Position numbers and translations under genes: made by a program. DNA of 64,000 nt from Tanypteryx hageni. Lineage: Eukaryota; Arthropoda; Insecta; Odonata; Petaluridae. The stretch lies in the NCBI GenBank assembly GCA_028673005.1, contig CM054114.1, forward strand, positions 16,493,516-16,557,515, in the 5' to 3' direction. This document shows positions 1 to 9,380 of this stretch, piece after piece. The stretch's first letter is position 1, and each line of letters starts with the position of its first letter. Under the pieces are notes generated by a model, which was not told where the DNA came from, ran no database searches, and saw only the letters and a list, made by a program, of their open reading frames with translations.

Positions 1-587
1 TTAAAACATATAAAACACCCCCAACTAAATTGGCTTCGTTAATAATTTTAATAAAAATTGCGGAAAAATAAAAAGATGGGCCTATTATTAGAAGAACCGT
101 TTTTTAACAGTGATAGTCGCAAAACGTGAAACGACGGCAAGACTAATGGGGTGGATGATCGCCCCCGTCATCCCCCGTGGATCCGCCAATAACTGCTGCT
201 CTTCTTATGTTACGCGTTATTCATTATTTGAAAAAGTGTCTCTTCTTGTGAAAAAGGGTGCCGACGTCTCTCCTAGGCGGCCGCCTAGATCGCCTGGCCA
301 TATATTCGCCCCTGCCCGTCAGAATTATTATATCGGATCAAAGCACATCTAATAAGGTTTTTTATATCTACTATTTCATTCAATCATTATCTATAATACA
401 CTGCCTTGGTTTTCGCCATGCCGTCTGCCCCTCTGTCTGTCTGTTCGCTGTTCTACAGCCCAAACGCGTACATAAAATCGAATCATATCTCGTATTTGGG
501 CAAAATATCATCTTTTGCCGACCCCATTTTCAGAAAAGTGACATTGCACAAAAATAAAGGGTAGTTTATTCTTCATGATTTTTAGAA

Positions 588-1075
588 ACATTTTATTTAC
601 TCAGAAATGGCTGTAGGGAATTTTATTAAAATCTCTCCGATTGTAGATCCTGATGTCACAAATAATACTTCTTAAGCCATATGACTCTTACAATCACTAT
701 ATGGCTTCCAGTGGCATTAAAATCTACGCTAAGCGACCTTACCTAAGCCCTATGACGTCACGCATTCGCCGAGATCCACTTAAAATCTTACTACAGCATT
801 ACGGTTAAACTAATACCGAATGATATCTGATATTAGTGGATTATATCATTCATAAAAGACATTCTGAAGACATGAACGATATTGCGCAACATTAAGAGTA
901 CTTTTTTGTAGGATATTTTGAAAAATTCTATTTACTCAAAAATGCCTACAAGGATTTTGCTTACATCCACCTAATCGTACAGCCTTGCGTCACAAATAAT
1001 ACTAACTAAGCCATATATCCCAAAAATACTAAATATCGAACTTTGGCATCAAAATACACGCTAAACCATGCTTAA
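588..1075 (+). repeat. Two diverged tandem units, period about 335 bp
   Basis: Positions about 590-735 and 925-1065 share an ordered series of motifs. These are TTTACTCA-AAATG, GTCACAAATAATACT, AAGCCATAT, GGCATCAAAAT or GGCATTAAAAT, and CACGCTAA or CTACGCTAA. The order is kept with many substitutions, which suits an old tandem duplication, perhaps inside a transposon. No coding capacity was seen. Confidence 0.55.
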
Positions 1076-1132
1076 CATACATCGACGGCGATACTCATTT
1101 ATTTTCTCTCTCTCTCTGTCTTTCCTGTTCAG

Positions 1133-1360
1133 GTGGAGGCCCTGAACGTGTCTCCGGCCAGAGGCGAAGCTGATGCGGGGGAGGAGGGGGGCGGAGGGGG
1201 AGTGAGGGTGGCGGACGTAAACTGCGCCCCCTCGAGCGCCGCGGCGAAGGGCGACGCGGGGGAAGGGGAGGGCGTGGAGGTTTCGCAGCCTCCCGCTTCG
1301 GCGTCCAGCGTTGCCAACTTATTGGAATTTCTACTTGATCTGGTAGATCTGTTAGAATGA
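1133..1360 (+). CDS. GC-rich, acceptor-bounded exon-like open frame
   Basis: A textbook splice acceptor, with a CT-rich tract ending CCTGTTCAG at 1132, leads straight into an open frame of about 75 codons ending in TGA at 1358. The frame is rich in Gly, Ala, Glu and Ser (GEEGGGGGVRV, SSAAAKGDAGEGEGVEV) and ends in a leucine-rich tail (NLLEFLLDLVDLLE). Its GC content contrasts sharply with the AT-rich surroundings, which is how coding exons often look in such genomes. No donor of comparable quality was found, so if real it is a 3'-terminal exon of a gene starting left of the window. The family is not recognised. A GC-rich simple-sequence island is the alternative. Confidence 0.35.
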   Translation: MEALNVSPARGEADAGEEGGGGGVRVADVNCAPSSAAAKGDAGEGEGVEVSQPPASASSVANLLEFLLDLVDLLE

Positions 1361-1639
1361 GCCTACCATCTGGTGAGCAAATATTCCATCTAGTGGTATA
1401 TTAGAATTTCTGGCGATATCAATGAAAATTTGAAAGATTTTCTAGTAGTTTTTAAAAGTTGCCCTTTTTCTACGTGCCATAAAAATTTATATAAAGTTTT
1501 CGTATATTTTATGCAATACAACTTTATTACCAAATAACCTGTAGTAAAGGCCCCCAGTGAGACTCAGATAGGTCCGAGCCACATCCAGATTTTGAGGCTC
1601 CTCACCGTAATAAATATAAAAATATTAGGCATTATGTAG

Positions 1640-1715
1640 CCCACTTTGGCGGTCGGGATTCGCTGAATGGTTACAGCGGATTACACTGGGGGTAGGAGGT
1701 TCAAGCTTGCACTAC
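1640..1715 (+). repeat. tRNA-like patch, possible SINE head
   Basis: GCTGAATGGTTACAGCGG resembles the D-arm/A-box region of a tRNA. About 35 bases later GGTTCAAGCTT (1698-1708) resembles a B box. No full cloverleaf can be folded and there is no clear tail or flanking duplication, so this is a decayed SINE head at best. Confidence 0.3.
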
Positions 1716-3284
1716 GTAGCACTCTTTCATAAAATATTCTGACCTCCTAAAGAAAAGATATGATCCGAAAAAATATGTTGCCGACAGTGCTTTCCACCAA
1801 GCCAATAATGCAGAGCACATTCAAATGGCCCTCTAGAGAAATTCTTTTAAAAAGTGAGTGCAAGATTAAAAATTCTCTGCGTTACGTAAGAGGAGAGGTT
1901 GGGATCTAATTGAGGGATTATATCGTTTATCAAAAACTGGGGAACTTGTGTCACATAATACTTGGATGTCCTGCAAATAATGTAATCGTATTGTACATTT
2001 GTTTTTGGCATGTCCTGTTATACATTCATTATTCATATTTCGATGAATAAAAAGATGAATAAATAAAATTACCTATAAGCTAATAAAATATTTGAATAAT
2101 CTTTATTTATGAAATGCTCTTCTAGCTTTTGTTTATGCAAATTGATTAATTATCGATTATAAATCAAACTGTAAGTTACATTCGATGTCAATTCATCTTT
2201 TTTGAAAGAAAGAAGAAAAAGGGCCCTCTTTCGATGAGGCCCCCAGATAGTGCCTGTGCATAAATCCATCTTTGAACAACTGCCAAAATTTGAGGCCCCT
2301 TTAAGCTTGAGGCTCAGGCCAAATGCCCCCCCCCCACCCTTTTCATAGGGCCGGCCTATAGTTATTTTGCACCAGATAACATTCCACGACCGATATAGCT
2401 GATGTAACGGTGGCCATAAGAAATTTAGTTTAAATAGCGCCGGTATTTTTTATAACATTCCATTCTACATAAATACCAAATTAAGGTAATTAACAAATTG
2501 TTTTAATATTAAAGGTGAAAGTTTTGTATTGCATACATTACTCATGGCAAAATAGCTAAGTGAAGCTCTATTCTACTTACGTACATACAGACTTAAGATA
2601 AATATCAGTAATGTAATTTTAGTTTTGATGTATTATGCTGTATCACAATGACAGTGTGTAATTACTCCATTAATATTCATCCATAGATGGCTAAACCTAT
2701 ATTCATACAGAAATGTAGACTTGTTAGTTTAAACGATCCTCAGCTCAAATTATGGCCTGTATAGAAACTGAACAAACTTCATATGAAGATATAGATTTCA
2801 TTATACCATAATGTCATGGTAATAAGACATTAATTTTTATAATCTAAATTAACTATTATGAAACAATGTGATTTCTTCAGATTTTAAAGATTTCAGAATT
2901 TTCATTTAGTATTATAGTTAATAATAATAATAATAAATTTATTAACTCTGTAGGTCTCAAATAGGCAAGGAGCAGGTTCATAACCGCTATAGTACATCGC
3001 TACAGAATTAAACAGTTGATGAACTTAGAAATTCTTGAACACTATAAAAATTATTATTTATCAATAAACATTTGAATCTTTTTCTAATGATAGGAATACT
3101 TGAAGAACATTTAATATTACAAGGTAACTTGTTATAAGCCACTGAGGCGGCATTGTTGATAGCCTGTAATCCTTGATATGAACATCATTTTTGTGTCCTG
3201 TATTATAATTGTAAAGGTTCTGATTAAATTGGAACAGTGCAGAGTTTTGTTTTACAAATATAGAACAATTAATAAATACATACA

Positions 3285-3335
3285 ACCATATATATACATA
3301 TATATGTATATATATGTATGTATGTATATATCTAT
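3285..3335. repeat. TA/TATG microsatellite
   Basis: Alternating TA with TATG interruptions marks the right edge of the A1-specific segment. The related tract in A2 is the longer (TA)n at 60764-60811. Confidence 0.8.
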
Positions 3336-3355
3336 ATAGGGTGTTTTGGTTATGC

Positions 3356-3541
3356 CTAAAGAAATTTACGATGGTTTACCAGGAGAGCTTTAATGGCTGA
3401 CTTTTTCAGGAAGAAGACTTTATTGGCATATCTATCATGACCCTCAAAGATTATTCCATACGACAAATAAGAATGAATCTTGGCATAATATAACAATTTT
3501 AACATTTCAATATTGACAGTTTTGATTAATCTATTTAGCAT
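3356..3541 (-). pseudogene. Non-LTR reverse transcriptase fragment
   Basis: The translated fragment contains HSYLSYGII, followed by GHDRYANKVFFLKKSAIKAL. This order matches the region after the catalytic core in Jockey/BS-like non-LTR reverse transcriptases, where a (H/Y)SxLSYGIxxWG motif precedes an I/VFxLQKKAIR-type motif. Only about 60 residues survive and no YxDD box or endonuclease is visible. The A2 copy (60862-61047) keeps the expected Trp (GIIIWGHD) where this one has GIIFEGHD, so this copy has drifted further. Confidence 0.6.
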
Positions 3542-3689
3542 AAAATTTACAGTAGATAATTTTTACTTTCTCCAATGACAGTGCTTGTATGAAAGTTGGC
3601 AACTCTGGTCACCAAGGTCCACGTGTCTCCTCACCCCCAGCAGCTAACCAGTGGCCCTCAGCAATCCGATAGACAGTGGGGCTGCTTTA

Positions 3690-3993
3690 TTAACAGATTC
3701 TCTATTTAAGGAGCTGAATAAGGTAAAATTATCAATCAAATATATTAGAGAACAACATTACAATGATAATGAATCAAACATGTGGGCGAGTAAATCAGGA
3801 TACGAAAAATAAACCCCAGAGGATTTTTATTCCCAGCACAGCTCATTCATTAAATTTAGTTGTGAATGCCTGGGCTAAAATATAGTACAAAGTAATGGGT
3901 TGCTATTCTGTTGGGAAGGAATTTTACAATTTCTTCTCTGCTACTACAAAATCGTGCAATGTGGTGAAAAAGTACAATATGATTCTGAAATGA
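3690..3993 (+). pseudogene. ZMYM1-like hAT transposase fragment
   Basis: The translation reads LFKELNKVKLSIKYIREQ then HYNDNESNMW. After a frameshift it continues KPQRIFIPSTAHSLNLVVNA, then an in-frame stop, then EFYNFFSATTKSCNVVKKYN. This reproduces the order seen in ZMYM1-like/hAT transposases: (I)RGQGYDNGxNM, PRAxFVPCxAHSLNLVVND, xYNFFSxS. The His and surrounding residues of AHSLNL are kept. At least one frameshift and two stops show it is dead. A2 has the same fossil at about 61190-61494. Confidence 0.65.
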
Positions 3994-4600
3994 CATTAAA
4001 ATGCAATAACAAACAGTTGCAGAGAAATGATGCTATGAAATAGTCAAGTAGTGGAGATGAAATTTCTTAATTATGAATGAAATGTGTGTGTGTAGTTTTG
4101 GCTAATCAACCTCTTCTTGGATTATTATAGCCATAGCTCCTTCCACACTGAAAACACTCACAGAGAAGGAGAGAATCCCAGTGCAGGCTTCTCAAACCAC
4201 ACAAACAGGAGGCCGGACGACCTAGGAAAAAATCCTACTTTCGCAGGATTCAGGCCCGCTGTGTTTTCTTTGGGGAATCATATTTCATGTACTTTACTAC
4301 CAATTTTGAAAATGTTCATTTTATTTTGTAATGGCCTTTTGCCTGTGAATTAATAAATAATAATAAATCTTTTATTGCAGGTTCAGAATGTCTCAATTCA
4401 TTTTATAACAAAAATTTCATTGTTGAGGAGCAACAGCTAAGATATTATGATGAATTCTCCTCAAATAGAAGTGTAAAGGGGTAATCCATCACTGAAATAT
4501 TAAACATTCAGGATGTACAGGGATGCTTGAACTCCAGGGAATTTCAATCTCATACCTCATATTTTATTTTCCTCTAACCTACTACTATGTGATTTAGGAC
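3994..4600. other. No recognisable gene
   Basis: Shared with A2. An open frame of 78 codons on the plus strand (4117-4353) is preserved in both copies but has no family resemblance and lacks a convincing start context. AATAATAAATC at about 4355 could be a poly(A)-like signal. Nothing else was seen. Confidence 0.4.
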
Positions 4601-4605
4601 TAAAC

Positions 4606-5225
4606 TTAACATTTATATTTCTCTCCTGCCTTGTTCGCTCTCTTCAACAGCGACTTTCTTGCGTTAACATTACAATTCATTATGAATTGTTTTGTTAATA
4701 TTAAACCTGCAGAGGTTTCCATTGATAGTCTGTTTCTTGTTTCATCTTTCATTGTGTAAATTTCTGAGAATACGCAACTGCAGCACTCTAATAAGGAAAG
4801 CATAATAACATTTCCATAAATTTAAATAGCTTAGGAAAAATTTCTTCATCGTCTATTTGCATCATTTCCACTACTTCACTATACTTTAGGTCTCATACTG
4901 TAATTTACTTCTAAACTCTTTAAAATGTTTCTTTGCTGTCTCCATTCACTGTCAGTCATTTGAATTTCTGAAGAAGGCAAATGTTCAAAGGTTAAAATAA
5001 GATTAATTACGGAAGCTACTTGTTTTTAAACACCTCTTTAGAACAGCATTTGTAGGGGTTTTGAAGCCACTGATTCAAATTAAAATCTTTTTTGAAAATT
5101 TGGGAAGCACTTTCAACTAGAAACTCCAAACAGCTACTTAGAAAGTTTCTAATTTCTCCAAGGTCAATATTAGTTGAATTTCTAAGCTCAATTTAAATTT
5201 TATTCCAAGTTATAATTCCTCCATT
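4606..5225 (-). pseudogene. hAT transposase C-terminal remnant
   Basis: On the minus strand, CVFSEIYTMKDETRNRLSME followed by TSAGLILTKQFI matches the hAT C-terminal dimerisation region, which has the pattern ERxFSxxxxxKxxxRNRLxxExLxxLxxxK. Upstream (about 4810-5225) weaker coding traces continue through frameshifts. The orientation is opposite to the ZMYM1-like fossil at 3690-3993, so they are two different hAT insertions. The A2 copy is at 62807-63331. Confidence 0.6.
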
Positions 5226-6280
5226 GGCTTAATATATATATATATTCGTATATTCCCTATATATCATTACTGTCAGATGAGATATTAAAATATTTAAAAA
5301 GCCCGACATTTACATAACAGCATTTTTTGTGGATTATGACTTATATACAGATCAAAGCTTTTCACATATTTACTTTTTTAAATTTAGGATTTGTTGTGAA
5401 ATAATAATAGATCAATTAGATATGAGTATATTTTGTATTTGCATTTTTACGTTATCTCCTCTCGCCAGTAAAATAGCGGTCGGTTTTCGCCTTACATAGT
5501 TCAAGAGCATAGAAAAAGTGAAATGCATGAAAAGCTCTTATCCTTTTTCTCAGAAGTTAAAATTCCGTATTTCTTACCCGTAGAATATTATTCAGAATGA
5601 AATGTCCTTCGTCACCGCAAAAGGATAGACAGAAACACCGCATCCCATGCAATCCACTTATCTGATGATTTGCAAAGTAACATGTAGATGTAGGTTCTCG
5701 AATAAATTGATGTCATTACAAAAAACTCTCCATACGATTTAAGACTAAAAATTCACGTAATACAACTTAACTGTACCCCATCTAGAATTCAGTCTGATAT
5801 ATAAATTTTATGCTGTGTAAAGGGGTCCATTTACAGAGAATTATTCTGGAAAAAAAATGTACACAAATTGAAGAAAGTGTTAATTTTAAATGGATAGACT
5901 TAAAATGAGATTTATACTCCAAAAGAGAATTATTTATTAGCATAAAATATGACAGGTCTCTTTTTTCGGTAATGGGGATTCATCTTCATTTATATAATAT
6001 GTTTTCTTCATGGGTGTCTGATGAGAAATAGATAATCCTCAGAAATCGCGATATTATTTATGCATGAAAAATATTTCAGCTACGAATATTTTTTCTACAT
6101 TAAAGATAAGATTCTATAATCGTCATGCATCGTGTATATAAAACAAGCAATTATTTTTACATATTACTAGAGATATTGAAATCTTAACAGTTTATTTTTA
6201 AAAGTTTTTTTTATTATATTTTTAACTGTCTACACAGCTTGTAAAGTTGGTGGCTTAGTTAAAACTTATGGCTAGTTCAA

Positions 6281-6470
6281 TGTAAAGTGCAACTCCTTCA
6301 GCCATGAAGACATTGAAACCCGATGCATTTCGCCCACTAATTGGGAGTCCTTAGAGGTGACTTGCTCCGGACAGTGACACAGTTCTTTCAGTCACTGTCC
6401 GGATCAAGTCACCACTGAAGATGCCCCCTAAGTGGGCATATCTTTATGGCTGAAGGAGTTGTACTTTACA
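6281..6470. repeat. 190-bp foldback with two inverted hammerhead-like cores
   Basis: The arms begin TGTAAAGTGCAACTCCTTCA and end as its near-complement TGAAGGAGTTGTACTTTACA. They converge on CCGGACAGTGAC / GTCACTGTCCGG around a loop of about 14 bases. Each arm carries the order CTGAAGA-like, then a short stem, then GAAA-like. The right arm has CTGAAGATGCCCCCTAAGTG followed by GGC. The left arm, read on the minus strand, has GGGCGAAATGCATCGGGTTTC, in which CGAAAT is the GAAA-like part. CTGANGA-stem-GAAA is the hammerhead core order known from Penelope-like elements. Neither arm keeps all core bases. An identical copy lies at 30795-30984. Confidence 0.6.
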
Positions 6471-6716
6471 CAGTTTGTAAAGGTATGATTACATTTTTAC
6501 AATGTTTTGTGTTGGAAAATAATATCAATGATCTCCTTTGAAAGCGTTTATTAGCGAGTATCTGCATTAGAAATGGAATCCATATTTTGCAGCTAACTAA
6601 CTAACTTCCTTTCATGGTCGTTGCTACGTCGCGGAAGCTCTCACTCTCTCTCTTGAATGGTTTGGTAAGTATTTTTATCACAAATGTAGGCCGTCCCTCG
6701 TGGTAACACCCACGTT

Positions 6717-6793
6717 CCCAGCCGGTCAGAAAGTGCTCAATTACTATTGGGTCCAAAACCGTAAAATATAATATCCACAGCTGACCGGCTGGG
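6717..6793. repeat. Perfect 13-bp inverted repeat
   Basis: CCCAGCCGGTCAG at 6717-6729 is repeated in inverted form as CTGACCGGCTGGG at 6781-6793 with a 51-base spacer. It is GC-rich in AT-rich surroundings and conserved in B2 (from 31231). It could be a short MITE or structured transcript element. No function can be assigned. Confidence 0.6.
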
Positions 6794-6799
6794 TATTTA

Positions 6800-7799
6800 T
6801 CGAGGAATACCCGAAATCATGCTCTCGTTTTATTAAAGGCTGAAGCACAGTACAAGATTATTTGCGAGACTATTGAAATTAGATGCCTTAAGAAAACGTC
6901 GCTCCATTAGTTAGATACGCTTCGGTTTTTTGAGACTTATTTAAATTAACAAAATGTCTATAATAGCATTATTTCTCCTACCTGCGGCACATATGCTGTG
7001 CCTAGATTAAAATATTATAAGATTAATATTGTTGCAGAAAATATTTTTTCAATATATATATATATTTTTGTAAGACTAACATTCTAAACGCCAGAATGCA
7101 CAATAAAATGGAGCAATGTCATTCAATTTGCATTTAATTTTGTTTTTGAAACAAAAATATTCGCTGTTGTCTTAAGAGAGTATAAGGTTTGCGACAGTTG
7201 CCAAGAGCTATAGAGAGAATTAAGTCCGTACATTGAGGCCCGGCAAGTTGTCCACGGGCCCGTACTAGCTTTCGACGCCCCTGTATGTACATCCTTTGAT
7301 CTCTTTCATGTACATGAGCGGTGCTCAACCTACGTCCCGCGAGCCGTATGTGGTTCTCCAAGCTATCATGAAAAAGCAATCCGAAAAATTTAACACAAAA
7401 CTTCATACGTTTCAAAATTTCATTATCGAAATATTGAAATTTTAATTATAGAACTTTTGACATTGAAACTTTAAACATCAAAATCTAATTTAAAATTGAA
7501 TTTCACTTATATTATGGAACTTTAAAATATATAGGTAACTGCCAATTTAAACTCTAATCCGTATTAAGGTTGGCACCACTAACCATCGTCACCGACAACC
7601 ACTCCGATTTACAGATGTTCGTGTAAACAGAAGCTGATAAATGGTAATCCGTTTGTAAGCGCGCCAAACCTGATGAAAGCGTATAGGCGCGCGCAATCTA
7701 TTTCCCCTCCTTCCGTCCAGCGCCTACGGCAGGGGGAGGGAACTCCCATGTTAAAATATTTACATATAACAGATATGAAATGGAATTGAACCACATAGA
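6800..7799. other. Intergenic with a TE-end-like motif
   Basis: No gene recognised. On the minus strand from 7283, CAGGGGCGTCGAAAGC followed by GGGCCCGTGGACAACTTGCC resembles transposon termini of the type CAGNGGCGT...GGCCCGNGGCAAA. A related end occurs at 27549. The minus-strand open frame over 7134-7415 runs through this motif and is probably not a gene. AT-rich otherwise. Confidence 0.35.
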
Positions 7800-9380
7800 T
7801 CAATTATTGTTCAATAAATATAGGAAACATGCACGCATTGAAAAAATATTACAGTAGAATGTTTGCAACAGATGAAAGAATAATTTTGATGCATGGCAGA
7901 TCATGATTAAAAGAGCAACATATGAAATTTTCCTAACATTTATGCTTTTTAAAAGATGAGCGCTGGCAGCTTTCCTTTTAAAAGAACATTCGGTATCCCC
8001 AGTAACAGATGTTTTAAAAGGAGCGGTTGCTGGTAATGCTGATGAAGTGCCAGGGAGAGATAGATTAGAAGAAGAATCAAGACTTACATCATGAATCCTA
8101 AATGTGACTTCGGTGCTTGGAATTTCACTTGGTAAAGGAGAAGGAGGAAGTGGAGTAACCAAAGACTCAGATGATACAGTTGATATTACTAGAGGAGAGC
8201 TAGTAGAAGCAGCTGAGGGAACAGTAATGGAAGAGGAATTTGGAAGAAGAGAATGAGGCGTTGAAGGTGATGATGAAGGAACAGTAGAAAATATTCTAGG
8301 AAGTGCACCACGTAACAATTTGCGTTCTTCATAAGACTTGTATTGACAGGGGTTGAAATGATGTTCGCAAAAATATACCCCTTTGTTCAGCGACATAATG
8401 GGCCTATCAAATAAGGCGGGGTTCCCTGCCCTTGCAACCCATTCTCGGCACCTGGAATGATAACATTACAGAATTATTAACACTTCAACATATGCATCAA
8501 ATACAACTTTGCTCCTAAAGAGTCTAAAGTGAAGATATGCATCACATGAAAACAAGCCATAGTGAAGTATCTCGTTAAATGGTTACTATTATTAAAGTAG
8601 AAAATCCTGAGATACATATCTAACTACAGTAATAACTCGATATGCGAATAATCTGTACACTAAATATCGGCTCAACAAAGTGTTGACCTTTTTACTACAG
8701 GTAGTCCACGATATACTCGCCCTATCTCGAAACGAGAGGTTTCAAGTTAAAAATTGCAATCCCATAACAATGATAATTTTTATTCATCCCAGGACATATA
8801 CATATATGTATAGGATGTCAAATTGGCTATACTTATTATGTAATAGATATAAGGCCACAGCCTTTTTTAGGAATAAACAAACACATCCGAGAGAACGTTC
8901 TCAGCCACTTATTTAAAGGATCAAAAATAACTACTAAGCTGAGTTGGGCGGGAGAACAAGGTTCGTGTGATCCAAATTGCAATCTGGATATAATTCCCCC
9001 AAAGTAAACACAACCATAGTAAGATTAATCTCAAAAAGAAACGTAACTAATTCTTTATATTTCTCGGTACGTAATATTATTACACAATATGTAGTACTGT
9101 AAGTCATAAAATATAGAAGTACATTAATTAATCGATATATTGTTTCAATACACGAAAGCAACTCACGGAGCGCTTCTACTTCGTATATCGAGGTATTACT
9201 GCATATAATTTTGTCGACTTTCAAAAATATTTTTACAAATATAGCTCATAGTACTTACGTAGATTCCGTGCGAGGAAACGAATGTAATTTCAACTTTAGA
9301 TCTCCGCTCGTTCCCCTCGTATGTTTGCAGTTTAGTGCGTAGCACTTACGTGCATGCACTATCTTCTCTGCTTGATTCAT
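7800..9380 (-). CDS. THAP zinc-finger protein, two exons
   Basis: Exon 1 is 9380-9259 (ATG at 9380, donor AC|GTAAGT). Exon 2 is 8451-7800 (acceptor TCATTCCAG). Both junctions are phase 2 and the joined CDS is 258 codons including the stop. Residues 13-95 form a complete THAP domain: KCYALNC (Cys13, Cys18), HSFP (Pro36), REW (Trp45), then FCEHHF (Cys69, His72, Phe73), and the closing GALPRIF, equivalent to the AVPTIF box. The pattern is C-x4-C-x50-C-x2-H. A Ser/Thr/Pro-rich linker follows and then a hydrophobic C-terminus. THAP domains bind DNA through zinc, so a nuclear DNA-binding role is likely. It could be a host gene or derive from a THAP-bearing transposon; no transposase catalytic domain is attached. 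Block B2 carries the same gene intact at 32314-33894. Confidence 0.8.

Larger units (their letters stand above)
474..3290. other. Segment present only in A copy 1
   Basis: A1 and A2 both read CCCAAACGCGTACAT. A2 then enters a TA dinucleotide tract, while A1 carries 2.8 kb of other sequence before returning to a similar TA/TATG tract. Inside are two diverged tandem units (about 588-1075), a GC-rich exon-like frame (1133-1360), a tRNA-like patch (about 1640-1715), a C/G-run-rich TE-like end (about 2215-2360, ending GGGCCGGCC) and otherwise featureless AT-rich DNA (2360-3290). It may be an insertion in A1 or a deletion in A2. No target-site duplication could be separated from the TA repeats. Confidence 0.75.
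1..5235 (+). repeat. Duplicated block A, copy 1
   Basis: This stretch aligns in the same orientation with 60305-63434. The alignment runs from the AACACCCCCAACTAAATTGG run near position 14 to CCATTGGCTTAATAT near 5235, where block B begins. Two large differences separate the copies. Copy 1 has about 2.8 kb (474-3290) where copy 2 has a (TA)n tract. Copy 2 has about 0.7 kb (62059-62757) missing here near 4558. Scattered mismatches are clearly more frequent than between the B copies, so I infer this duplication is older. The block may extend left beyond the window. It holds transposon remnants only. Confidence 0.9.

Noticed and set aside
7134..7415. 93-codon minus-strand ORF, also in B2
   Set aside because: It runs through a transposon-end-like motif and has no domain; the B2 conservation is only due to the block duplication.
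8934..9224. 96-codon minus-strand ORF preserved three times
   Set aside because: It lies in the THAP intron and its preservation follows from recent duplication; no ATG context or family signature.
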